A stretch of 64,000 nt of DNA from Enterocloster bolteae (GTDB lineage: Bacteria; Bacillota; Clostridia; Lachnospirales; Lachnospiraceae): contig JAETNT010000003.1 in the NCBI GenBank assembly GCA_021772025.1, positions 1 through 64,000 of the forward strand, in the 5' to 3' direction. Below, piece by piece: positions 19,617-26,807 of the stretch (position 1 is its first letter; every line of letters begins with the position of its first letter). Below the pieces are notes generated by a model. That model had not been told where the DNA came from, searched no databases, and worked only from the letters and a program-made list of their open reading frames with translations. Made by a program: the position numbers and the translations under genes.

Positions 19617-20498
19617 ATGACAGGAAAAATTATTAAAGGAATAGCAGGATTTTATTACGTTCATGACGGAAAAAACAGGATATATGAATGTCGGGCTAAG
19701 GGAGTTTTCCGCAATTGGAAGATAAAGCCTCTGGTAGGGGATGATGTGGAGTTTACCGTGTTAAATGATGAGACCGGTGAAGGAAATATTGATCAGATCC
19801 TTCCCCGGAAAAATCAGTTAATTCGCCCGGCTGCCGCCAATGTGGATCAAGCTATGGTGGTCTTTGCCGTTACCCAGCCGGAGCCCAACCGAAACCTTTT
19901 AGATCGGTTTCTGGTGATGATGGGAACAGAGGGGATTCCGGTGGTTATCTGTTTTAACAAGGTAGATCTGTGCGGCAGTGAGCTCTTGGATACCTACTCG
20001 ACAATATACGAGCCTGCGGGATACCAAACCGTTTTTACCAGCACCTATGAAGAAACGGGTATGGAAGAGCTGGGGAAACTTCTAAGGGGAAGAACTACCG
20101 TGCTGGCGGGCCCTTCCGGGGTGGGAAAGTCCTCTCTCACCAATTTGCTTTTGCCGGAGGCCGAAATGGAAACAGGAGATATCAGTGAAAAAATCCAGAG
20201 AGGGCGGCATACCACCCGTCACTCCCAGTTATTTTGCGTGGAAGAAAATACCTATCTCATGGATACTCCGGGCTTCAGCTCTTTGTCTCTGAATATGGAT
20301 CCCCGAAAGCTGAAAGACTATTTTGCAGAATTTACCCCTTATGAGGCGGACTGCAGATTTTTAGGCTGTGTCCATGTAGGGGAAAAGGCCTGCGGGGTTA
20401 AAGAGGCACTACAATCCGGAAAGCTGAGCAAGAGCCGCTATGACAACTACTTGCAGATTTATGAGGAACTGAAGGAAAAAGAACGGAGGAAATATTAG
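19617..20498 (+). CDS. rsgA: Ribosome small-subunit GTPase RsgA
   Basis: Circularly permuted GTPase for late 30S maturation. 293 residues from ATG 19617: OB-fold (1-70), then GTPase motifs in permuted order NKVD (about 117-120), GPSGVGKSS (about 165-173) and DTPGF (about 215-219), and a C-terminal zinc knuckle C-x4-C-x-H-x5-C (about 247-260). A TTG at 19596 is in frame but lies inside prkC without a clear ribosome site, so I prefer the ATG five bases after the prkC stop. Its stop overlaps the rpe start by one base. Confidence 0.92.
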   Translation: MTGKIIKGIAGFYYVHDGKNRIYECRAKGVFRNWKIKPLVGDDVEFTVLNDETGEGNIDQILPRKNQLIRPAAANVDQAMVVFAVTQPEPNRNLLDRFLVMMGTEGIPVVICFNKVDLCGSELLDTYSTIYEPAGYQTVFTSTYEETGMEELGKLLRGRTTVLAGPSGVGKSSLTNLLLPEAEMETGDISEKIQRGRHTTRHSQLFCVEENTYLMDTPGFSSLSLNMDPRKLKDYFAEFTPYEADCRFLGCVHVGEKACGVKEALQSGKLSKSRYDNYLQIYEELKEKERRKY

Positions 20499-21169
20499 TG
20501 GAATACATTTTAGCGCCTTCTATTCTGGGAGCGGATTTTTCCAGATTAGGGGAGGAAGTCAAAACTGTGGCGGAGGCCGGAGCAGAATACATCCATCTGG
20601 ATGTTATGGACGGCGCTTTTGTGCCCAGCATTTCCTTTGGCATGCCTGTAATCCAGGCAATAAGAAAGACCACGGATAAAATTTTTGATGTTCATATGAT
20701 GGTGGAGGAGCCGGGGCGTTATATCACGGATATGAAAAAAGCCGGAGCGGATTTAATCTGTGTCCATGCGGAGGCCTGCCGCCATTTGGATCGCACGCTG
20801 CATCAGATTAAGGAAGCCGGATTAAAGACCGGAGCGGCCTTAAATCCCGCAACCCCGGTAGAGGTATTGGAGTATGTGCTCCCCTTGACGGATATGGTGC
20901 TCGTTATGTCTGTCAATCCCGGATTTGGCGGACAGAAATTTATTCCCTATGCCACGGAAAAAGTCAGAAGGCTGCGGGCTATGACAGAAGCGAAAGGCCT
21001 TTCTGTGGATATCCAGGTAGACGGGGGCGTAACCTTAGATAATGCTGAGGAACTTTTAAAAGCAGGGGCAAATATCCTGGTAGCCGGCTCTGCCGTATTT
21101 AAGCATGACACCGCCGCCAATGTGGCTGGATTTTTAAAGATTCTTAAGGAGTTTCAGGGGCGTAAGTGA
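20498..21169 (+). CDS. rpe: Ribulose-phosphate 3-epimerase
   Basis: Interconverts ribulose 5-phosphate and xylulose 5-phosphate in the pentose phosphate pathway. 223 residues, a TIM barrel with HLDVMDGAFVP (about 34-44), the metal-binding HMMVEEP (about 68-74) and VMSVNPGFGGQ (about 138-148). The start is GTG, sharing one base with the rsgA stop, with GGAGG six bases earlier. Confidence 0.94.
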   Translation: MEYILAPSILGADFSRLGEEVKTVAEAGAEYIHLDVMDGAFVPSISFGMPVIQAIRKTTDKIFDVHMMVEEPGRYITDMKKAGADLICVHAEACRHLDRTLHQIKEAGLKTGAALNPATPVEVLEYVLPLTDMVLVMSVNPGFGGQKFIPYATEKVRRLRAMTEAKGLSVDIQVDGGVTLDNAEELLKAGANILVAGSAVFKHDTAANVAGFLKILKEFQGRK

Positions 21170-21819
21170 TGAGAACTTGTTTGGTGATTACGGGAGGGCC
21201 CATTGATCTGGATTTTGCCGGAGCATTTTTAAGAGAAAGAAGCTTTCATAAAATTATTGCGGCAGATGCAGGCCTTGAGACGGCCAAAGCTCTGGGACTT
21301 GTTCCGGATGTGATTGTAGGGGACTTTGATACGGCAGATCCTCAGGTTTTAGAAGAGTTTAAAAGAGTGGAGTATATTGTGTGGGAAGTGCACCGGCCGG
21401 AAAAGGACGAGACGGACACGGAACTGGCTTTAAACCGGGCAATGGCTTCAGGCTGCGGTGAGATTGCAGTGCTGGGGGCTACAGGAGGACGCTTGGATCA
21501 TATGATTGGAAATATCCATCTCTTATATCCTTGTCTTCAAAAAGGGATTGCCGCTTATTTGCTGGACAGGCAGAATAAGGTATATTTGCTGGATAAAGGA
21601 AAAGATTTTTTTAAAGAGACTTTGTGGGGAAAATATATCTCTTTTTTGCCTCTGACGCAGGAGGTAAAGGGGATTACATTGAAAGGTTTTCGATATCCTT
21701 TGAATCAAAAAGATATTGAGATTGGCACCAGTTTGTGCATCAGTAATGAACTGGCAGAGGAGGAAGGGCGGATTGAGTTTGAAGAGGGGGTTTTAATCTG
21801 CGTGGAGTCCCACGACTAG
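21169..21819 (+). CDS. thiN: Thiamine pyrophosphokinase
   Basis: Transfers pyrophosphate from ATP to thiamine. 216 residues. Motifs: AADAG (about 35-39), VGDFDT (about 51-56), EKDETDTELAL (about 79-89) and GATGGRLDH (about 104-112). GTG 21166 and ATG 21169 are both in frame; I use the ATG, which shares one base with the rpe stop and sits seven bases from AGGGGC. It closes the conserved priA-thiN block. In Bacillus spoVM and rpmB follow here; in this window rpmB is 37 kb away. Confidence 0.92.
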   Translation: MRTCLVITGGPIDLDFAGAFLRERSFHKIIAADAGLETAKALGLVPDVIVGDFDTADPQVLEEFKRVEYIVWEVHRPEKDETDTELALNRAMASGCGEIAVLGATGGRLDHMIGNIHLLYPCLQKGIAAYLLDRQNKVYLLDKGKDFFKETLWGKYISFLPLTQEVKGITLKGFRYPLNQKDIEIGTSLCISNELAEEEGRIEFEEGVLICVESHD

Positions 21820-21883
21820 GGCAGGATTCCTTATCTGACCCTGGACAGGGACAGGAAGAAAAATAATCAGGAGCAAAATTGCG

Positions 21884-22720
21884 ATGAAACATACACCACA
21901 GAAAAAAATCATGATGATCAACGACCTTTCCGGCTATGGGCGCTGCTCCCTGACGGTTGCCCTCCCGGTTTTAGCTGCCTTAAAGGTTCAGTGTTGTCCT
22001 GTGCCTACCTCTGTTTTTTCTAATCACACAGGTTTTTCAACCTGGTTTTTTGATGATTATACAGAAAGGATGCCTGGGTATTTGGAAAAGTGGCAGGAAC
22101 TGGGGTTGTCTTTTGACGGAATTGCCGTAGGCTTTTTGGGTTCTGCAAAGCAGATCCATATTGTGGAAGACGCCATTCGTAAGTTTAAAGGTCCTCATAC
22201 CAGGGTTCTGGTGGATCCCATTATGGGAGATGACGGCCAATCTTACGCCACTTATACGGAGGAAATGTGTCGCCGGCTTGGAAGCCTTATTGCCTATGCG
22301 GATATCATTACCCCTAACCTGACAGAAGCCTGCATTTTAACCGGGATTCCCTATCGAAAAGATGGCTGGAAACGCAGAGAAATAGAAGAGCTTTTAAAGC
22401 GCCTTCAGGCCATGGGACCCAAAAAAGTGGTGATTACCGGAGTAAAGGAAGGACAGTTTCTTACCAATGGAGTTTTAGAGGGAAATGAAAAAGTTCGTTT
22501 TATCCGTACCAGAACTGCAGGAGATCAGCGGCCCGGCACTGGGGATGTGTTTTCTTCTATTGTGGCAGGAGATATGGTAAATGATGAAGATTTTGGAAAA
22601 TCCGTAAAAAAAGCGGCCAGGTTTATCGGAGACTGTATCCGGCTGTCAGACCAGATGGAGATTCCAAAAGAAAACGGAGTATGTTTTGAAATGCTCTTAA
22701 ATAAGCTAATTGTCAGATAA
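21884..22720 (+). CDS. pdxY: Pyridoxal/pyridoxamine kinase
   Basis: Ribokinase-fold enzyme phosphorylating B6 vitamers to salvage pyridoxal phosphate. 278 residues. Recognisable segments are NDLSGYGRCSLT (about 10-21), LVDPIMGDDGQSY (about 108-120) and the anion-hole motif RPGTGDVFSS (about 212-221). AGGAG lies nine bases before the ATG. A hairpin at 22793-22823 follows. The symbol is assigned by family resemblance; PdxK versus PdxY is not separable here. Confidence 0.85.
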   Translation: MKHTPQKKIMMINDLSGYGRCSLTVALPVLAALKVQCCPVPTSVFSNHTGFSTWFFDDYTERMPGYLEKWQELGLSFDGIAVGFLGSAKQIHIVEDAIRKFKGPHTRVLVDPIMGDDGQSYATYTEEMCRRLGSLIAYADIITPNLTEACILTGIPYRKDGWKRREIEELLKRLQAMGPKKVVITGVKEGQFLTNGVLEGNEKVRFIRTRTAGDQRPGTGDVFSSIVAGDMVNDEDFGKSVKKAARFIGDCIRLSDQMEIPKENGVCFEMLLNKLIVR

Positions 22721-22792
22721 TTCTTGTTTCAGGAAATTGTATCAATATCTGCCGGACTGATTTATATCAATCTGGACATGCAATATGGTGTG

Positions 22793-22823
22793 GGAGGCTG
22801 ATAGATAAAAATTATCTGCCTCC
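22793..22823 (+). terminator. Hairpin after pdxY
   Basis: GGAGGC and GCCTCC enclose a second paired segment AGATAA/TTATCT, with a four-base bulge on the left arm. It has no clear T-run, so it may be a weak terminator or an RNA 3'-end stabiliser. Confidence 0.45.
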
Positions 22824-22926
22824 AGTTTCAATTATTATCAAATATTATCAAATGTATTTTCTTACAAAAAGTAAGGAGTTCTTCCTTCTTTTACTAAAAT
22901 TCCAATACTTTTTATAAAACGATATT

Positions 22927-22954
22927 TTCGAAGATTATACCATTCTGCGAAAAT
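22927..22954 (-). repeat. Inverted repeat, left copy (recombinase core site)
   Basis: On the minus strand it reads with central CGCAGAATGGTATAATCT and ends TTCGAA. It is inverted relative to the copy at 23291-23318, differing at one base (TTCGAA versus TGCGAA end). An extended -10 box TGGTATAAT points outward toward pdxY. Confidence 0.75.
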
Positions 22955-23017
22955 GAAAGATACGGAGAACTTCCCTCTCCACATAAATCATATCGGCACT
23001 ATTTTACAATATTTAAT

Positions 23018-23048
23018 GTATATTTGCAACAAATATACAAATTTTTTT
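23018..23048 (+). terminator. A/T-rich intrinsic terminator inside the invertible segment
   Basis: A perfect nine-base stem GTATATTTG/CAAATATAC with a three-base loop is followed by seven T residues in the plus direction. In the present orientation it would block read-through from pdxY into the polysaccharide operon. Confidence 0.55.
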
Positions 23049-23130
23049 ATCATTTGAGTAATTATACCTGGAGGAAAAACAGTTGCCAGTCAGTCAGAAC
23101 GGACAGAAAGAGCAGAAAAAGGGGAGTTTA

Positions 23131-23148
23131 TGGTCAGTTTCATGGTCA
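23131..23148 (+). repeat. TGGTCA-N6-TGGTCA direct repeat, pair 1
   Basis: Two TGGTCA hexamers at 23131-23136 and 23143-23148. The twelve-base period matches pairs at 23234, 57456 and 58649, suggesting arm-type binding sites for the recombinase's N-terminal domain. Confidence 0.6.
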
Positions 23149-23233
23149 AAAGTTCTTTAACAGATGAAAGGAAGTAAAAGATTGTATTTGCTGCAAATCG
23201 TATGGAAAGCAAGAGGGATGGTCCTGATTTTTA

Positions 23234-23251
23234 TGGTCAAATTTGTGGTCA
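23234..23251 (+). repeat. TGGTCA-N6-TGGTCA direct repeat, pair 2
   Basis: Hexamers at 23234-23239 and 23246-23251. The pair ends 39 bases before the core repeat at 23291; the matching pair in the recombinase gene is 40 bases from its core copy. About 20 further bases on its left also match the 3' end of the recombinase gene. Confidence 0.65.
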
Positions 23252-23262
23252 GGGAGTATAAA
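23234..23262 (+). promoter_or_regulatory. Candidate promoter of the polysaccharide operon
   Basis: TGGTCA (4 of 6 matches to the -35 consensus), a 17-base spacer and TATAAA (23257-23262) point toward the gene at 23507. The -35 coincides with a proposed recombinase arm site, so binding could interfere with transcription. Confidence 0.4.
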
Positions 23263-23290
23263 AAGCACCTATTTACAGAGTTCTTTAAAG

Positions 23291-23318
23291 ATTTTCGCAG
23301 AATGGTATAATCTGCGAA
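23291..23318 (+). repeat. Inverted repeat, right copy, with extended -10 box
   Basis: Plus-strand copy of the 28-base site. TGGTATAAT (23303-23311) is an extended -10 pointing to the operon; the best -35-like sequence is TTTAAA, 16 bases upstream and outside the repeat, so it would change on inversion. The outer ends TTCGCAGA and TCTGCGAA are themselves complementary. Confidence 0.7.
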
Positions 23319-23386
23319 TAAAAAATTCCGTTAACGGCTGCATGCTTTATCCTCTTCTGAAAGATTCTGTAAAATGACTGGATTCA

Positions 23387-23488
23387 TGCATTGCTTGTGC
23401 CGGAAGGCAGGGACGATGCAAGGAGAAGATACCGCCCGGCATGTTTGAAAGTGTGAAATAAAATTGAGAGAATCAGTCCGTTTCAAAC
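23387..23488 (+). promoter_or_regulatory. Structured leader of the polysaccharide operon
   Basis: Two possible RNA structures. The first has outer arms TGCAT/ATGCA (23387-23420) and an inner stem TGCC-GGAA-GGCA, a GNRA tetraloop. The second is a perfect eight-base stem GTTTGAAA/TTTCAAAC (23443-23450, 23481-23488) ending just before the ribosome site. Such leaders before very long operons can serve antitermination, but no NusG/LoaP gene is in the window. Confidence 0.4.
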
Positions 23489-23506
23489 AGAAAGGAGAAA
23501 AATAGT

Positions 23507-24163
23507 ATGCTATATGTGCATAAGAGGAATGGCTTGTTAAAGAAAACAATGATAAGCGGGATAATTTTGATTTCTTCGGTTATATTTGCTGGCTGCCAGG
23601 GTGTGACACAGGAAACATATGACCAATTGGAGGGAGAATACTATTCCCTGAAGGAGGTAGTGGACCAGCTTCGGCTGGATTGTGAGAATTATTCCAGTGA
23701 TTATGATCAACTGAAAGAAGACTACGATACACTGGCAGAGGAAAAGAAAAGTCTAACTGCAGAGTTTAAACAGTATCAGGAGCAAATGTATCCTATTTAT
23801 GTGCAAAGCCTTCAAAATCATGAGACTGACGCTTTGGCAATTCAAGCTCAGGCTTATGAAACCGGGATTACATATGAACAGCTTGCGGACAGTTCGGACA
23901 AATACATTACTCAAAAGGTAAAATTTACTGGAATTCTGATGGGCGGAGATATAGAAGGGGAGCAATTGAGACTTGTGCTTGCCATAGATGGTGATAAATC
24001 AAAGCTGATGATGATTTCTGGTTCGACTGATTGGGCAGGCGATGACTTAAAACTCGGGCAGACGTTGACCGTATATGGAACCAGCGAGGGAATATTCGAC
24101 TATATGAATGAAGAGCAGCTCAAAATTCCTGGAGTAAGCATTGAATATATCGAACAAGGATGA
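23507..24163 (+). CDS. Lipoprotein of unknown function, first gene of polysaccharide operon
   Basis: 218 residues. A basic N-terminus and hydrophobic stretch end in the lipobox IFAGC (Cys about residue 30), so it is probably a membrane-anchored lipoprotein outside the cell. Residues about 36-95 are a predicted coiled coil (repeated L/Y heptads, E/K rich). The last 90 residues look like a small beta-rich domain, perhaps OB-fold. I recognise no named family. The ribosome site AAAGGAG lies eight bases upstream. As first gene after the switch region, it may have a structural or assembly role in polysaccharide export; that is inference from position. Confidence 0.75.
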   Translation: MLYVHKRNGLLKKTMISGIILISSVIFAGCQGVTQETYDQLEGEYYSLKEVVDQLRLDCENYSSDYDQLKEDYDTLAEEKKSLTAEFKQYQEQMYPIYVQSLQNHETDALAIQAQAYETGITYEQLADSSDKYITQKVKFTGILMGGDIEGEQLRLVLAIDGDKSKLMMISGSTDWAGDDLKLGQTLTVYGTSEGIFDYMNEEQLKIPGVSIEYIEQG

Positions 24164-24168
24164 CAAAC

Positions 24169-26073
24169 ATGGGTATAACAGTTGATTTATATAGAAATAA
24201 AAACAAGGCGGTTGTTGACGCGTATGATCGGATTATTGTAAACATTTTTGTAAAAAAGAAAAAAAATGACTTCGATTCTTCTGCAACATACGAGGATAAC
24301 GCAGACGACATAATAGATAGAACGCAGAAGGCCAGCGCCAAATCTTTTGTCCTATGCGGCTGTGACGCAGGAGCTGGTACGACATCCATTTTAGTTGATC
24401 TAGCCATTTCACTGGCAGTATCCGGATGGAAAACTATTCTGGTGGATGCAGATTTACGTAAAGAAGGGGAGTATAAGCGGCTTAACCAAAAAACGGAATA
24501 TGGGCTTTCCGATTATGTGATTGCCGGCGTGCCGAAAACATCTATTATTTATCATACAAACTGGAGTGGATTGGATTATATTGCCTGCGGAAAAACAGAA
24601 GGGGAAACCCCTGTGAAAATTCTTTGCTCTCAACGTATGGGAGAGTTGTTGGAATACTTGGAACAAGAATATGATTTTGTTCTCTATGATGTGCCGGCAC
24701 TGGATGCCGCAGTAGATGCAAAGATCATATGTTCACAAGTGGATTGCACTTACCTTGTTGCCGCATCGGAACAGACAAGCTTTCACTGCCTGGAAATGTC
24801 GAAGAAACAGCTTGAGGAAATGGGGGTACAAGTGTCAGGTGTGATTCTTAACAAGGTTTCCCTTGATGAATATAGCCGATATATAAAGGATTATGATTAT
24901 TTTAACCAGAAAGAGTATGTCAGCCGCAGCAGTTATTATAATAAGGACGCCAAGAAAAAATCTCCGATAGTATCTTTAATAAAGAGAATGATGGGATGTC
25001 TGATGCTGGTATGTCTGTTGTCAGGCGGAATTATGAATGATAAAGTGGCGGCTTCCCAGACCACGCAGGTCTTACAAAGTGATGAAGATGATGAAAATAC
25101 CATGCTGCCAATTGTTGTTGCCAGCGGATATAGCGTTGAGGACGGGGTAGTGGCCGCGGGAGAAAAATTCACTTTAAAGGTTCACATAGAGAATGTGAGC
25201 CAGTATGTTGGGGCATATGATGTCCAGGTTACGGTTTATTCACAGACTGAGGGAGTTCATTTACAACAAGGTGAAACTAATCAACGCTATCTGGAATATC
25301 TCCCTCCAGGCGGAGGCTTCGATTTTTTAATTGATATGGAGGCGGCGGAATACGTTCAGAGTAATGCGGCAAATATCAGCCTTCAGTTTAATTACGTAAA
25401 TGAAAGCGGACGTTCCGGTTTAAATTCAACATCCATTACACCGACAATGAGAAAAAACTGTGATCTGAAAGTCCTTTCCCTGACAGTGGTAAACGATGCG
25501 ACGATTGGAGCGGAGGCGCTTTTCAATATACGCTATAAAAACACTGGTGAGGTTTCCATTGAGAATCTGAAGCTTCGCATTGAGGGCAATATAGACAAAA
25601 ATGGGCAGGACATATGGCTGAAGGCTCCGGAAATTGGTCGTCAGGAATATCTGGATCTGCAAATTGTCTTTACGGAAGTGGGGCTCCAGGAACTGAATAT
25701 ATATATAAGCTATGAGGATGAAGACGGAAATCTGTATGAGATAGAACCTCAACAGGTATTCACACTCGTTAAGAGGAGCGGATATAACAATATTCGGGAA
25801 AAAACAGAAGAGCAGACAGTCACACGCCGGGAGAAAGCCTGGAAGATCAGTTATATTGTTGCGAGTGTAATTATGCTTGGAATTCTGTTGGCTTTTCTAT
25901 CGAAGCATTTCAGGATTGGAATGGTAATAAAGAATAGGACGGATTTGCTCAAAATAGAAAATGAAAGAATTGAACAGGCGAAGAGAATGGTACATAAACT
26001 GACGGCAATGGTCAGGAAGGTCATAAGCAATGCTATAAGTACGATCAAGCGGAAATTAGGAAAGGACAAATAG
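24169..26073 (+). CDS. BY-kinase-like protein fused to extracytoplasmic domain
   Basis: 634 residues with an unusual layout. Residues about 55-235 resemble the CpsD/CapB bacterial tyrosine kinase ATPase: Walker A' ILVDADLR (about 90-97) and Walker B FVLYDVPA (about 170-177) are present, but the P-loop reads GCDAGAGTTS (about 64-73), with threonine where the catalytic lysine belongs. A tyrosine-rich stretch (seven or more Tyr, about 235-258) resembles the autophosphorylation tail. A hydrophobic segment (about 268-291), a roughly 270-residue beta-rich domain, a second membrane span (about 568-590) and a basic tail follow. It may be an inactive or altered kinase in chain-length control. Start ATG 24169 has AAGGA eight bases upstream; ATG 24160 does not. 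Confidence 0.75.
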   Translation: MGITVDLYRNKNKAVVDAYDRIIVNIFVKKKKNDFDSSATYEDNADDIIDRTQKASAKSFVLCGCDAGAGTTSILVDLAISLAVSGWKTILVDADLRKEGEYKRLNQKTEYGLSDYVIAGVPKTSIIYHTNWSGLDYIACGKTEGETPVKILCSQRMGELLEYLEQEYDFVLYDVPALDAAVDAKIICSQVDCTYLVAASEQTSFHCLEMSKKQLEEMGVQVSGVILNKVSLDEYSRYIKDYDYFNQKEYVSRSSYYNKDAKKKSPIVSLIKRMMGCLMLVCLLSGGIMNDKVAASQTTQVLQSDEDDENTMLPIVVASGYSVEDGVVAAGEKFTLKVHIENVSQYVGAYDVQVTVYSQTEGVHLQQGETNQRYLEYLPPGGGFDFLIDMEAAEYVQSNAANISLQFNYVNESGRSGLNSTSITPTMRKNCDLKVLSLTVVNDATIGAEALFNIRYKNTGEVSIENLKLRIEGNIDKNGQDIWLKAPEIGRQEYLDLQIVFTEVGLQELNIYISYEDEDGNLYEIEPQQVFTLVKRSGYNNIREKTEEQTVTRREKAWKISYIVASVIMLGILLAFLSKHFRIGMVIKNRTDLLKIENERIEQAKRMVHKLTAMVRKVISNAISTIKRKLGKDK

Positions 26074-26076
26074 AGT

Positions 26077-26781
26077 ATGGATATCAAGCGAATCGTGAAT
26101 ATTGATTTTCATCGTTGTGCCAAAGGATTGCTGAAGGGGAGGCTGTTCATACTGTTCCTTACTGTGTTAGGAAGTATTATTGGAATTTTTGCGGCTTTAT
26201 TTGTGGTAAAAAATCATAACGAATATGAAGCCGTGTCGTCTGTTTATAATATTTCTTACGGTTCTTACGCGGAGTCGGAAGAAGGATTGTCTGCATTGCG
26301 TGCATATTCCGATATTATTAAAAGCTACCGAGTCGCAGAACGCGCAGCTCTGCTTCTGGCAGACCCCGCAGTAACAAAGGACATGATTTATAATATGATC
26401 AGTGTGGATTCCCGTGTAGTAAGAGGGACGACTTATGTATATGAGAATATTTCATCGGTTATTCTTATTCATGCAAACAGTGAAAGCGAAGGCAATGCTA
26501 TTCGCATCGTGAATGCGGTGGCGGATGCCTTTGTGATGGAAATTAATGGAATTTCCGAGACAGAATCAACACGGGTATTGGATTATGCATATGACGGAGA
26601 AATTGTATACAATGCTGTCGAGACTCAATTAATGGTTGTTGGCGCAGGACTTATAGGTGGTTTCCTTTTGGGATGCATGATTATTTTGTGTAGAATTATT
26701 TTTTCCTATAAGATTGTTTCTGCGAATGATGCCGGATTATATGGACAGATTGAGATTGTAGGGGTGATTCCCAAATTTTGA
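26077..26781 (+). CDS. Wzz/CapA-type polysaccharide chain-length regulator
   Basis: 234 residues with two membrane spans (about 24-44 and 185-208) around an extracytoplasmic domain, the topology of Wzz co-polymerases and of CapA/CpsC adaptors of tyrosine kinases. The N-terminal DIKRIVNIDFHRCAKGLLK and the C-terminal GVIPKF resemble that family. It would set polysaccharide chain length and contact the kinase-like product of the preceding gene three bases upstream. Divergence from known members is high, so the family call is by topology, ends and context. Confidence 0.75.
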   Translation: MDIKRIVNIDFHRCAKGLLKGRLFILFLTVLGSIIGIFAALFVVKNHNEYEAVSSVYNISYGSYAESEEGLSALRAYSDIIKSYRVAERAALLLADPAVTKDMIYNMISVDSRVVRGTTYVYENISSVILIHANSESEGNAIRIVNAVADAFVMEINGISETESTRVLDYAYDGEIVYNAVETQLMVVGAGLIGGFLLGCMIILCRIIFSYKIVSANDAGLYGQIEIVGVIPKF

Positions 26782-26807
26782 GTTGTCAGAAGAAAGAGGA
26801 TATGATC

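Larger units (their letters stand above)
22927..23318. promoter_or_regulatory. Putative invertible promoter segment (phase switch)
   Basis: A segment of 392 bases bounded by 28-base inverted repeats that match at 27 of 28 positions. Inside lie two TGGTCA-N6-TGGTCA repeats in the same orientation, a sigma-A-like promoter pointing to the polysaccharide operon (TGGTCA, 17 bases, TATAAA; 23234-23262), and an A/T-rich terminator-like hairpin. Each boundary repeat contains TGGTATAAT, an extended -10 box. Matching boundary and TGGTCA sequences flank the tyrosine recombinase gene at 57418-58608. This is the layout of a DNA-inversion switch. That it inverts, and that the present orientation is ON, is inference. 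Confidence 0.65.
22721..23506. other. Long intergenic regulatory region before the polysaccharide operon
   Basis: 786 bases with no convincing gene. In order it holds a hairpin after pdxY (22793-22823), an inverted repeat copy (22927-22954), an A/T-rich terminator-like hairpin (23018-23048), two TGGTCA-N6-TGGTCA repeats (23131-23148 and 23234-23251), a possible promoter (23234-23262), the second inverted repeat copy with an internal extended -10 (23291-23318), and a leader of about 185 bases with two stems before the ATG at 23507. A 26-codon reading frame from a TTG at 23082 exists but is unsupported. Confidence 0.75.

Noticed and set aside
23082-23160. Small gene from TTG 23082 with an upstream GGAGG
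   Set aside because: 26 codons, no recognisable protein, and it runs through the TGGTCA repeats, which explain the sequence better.
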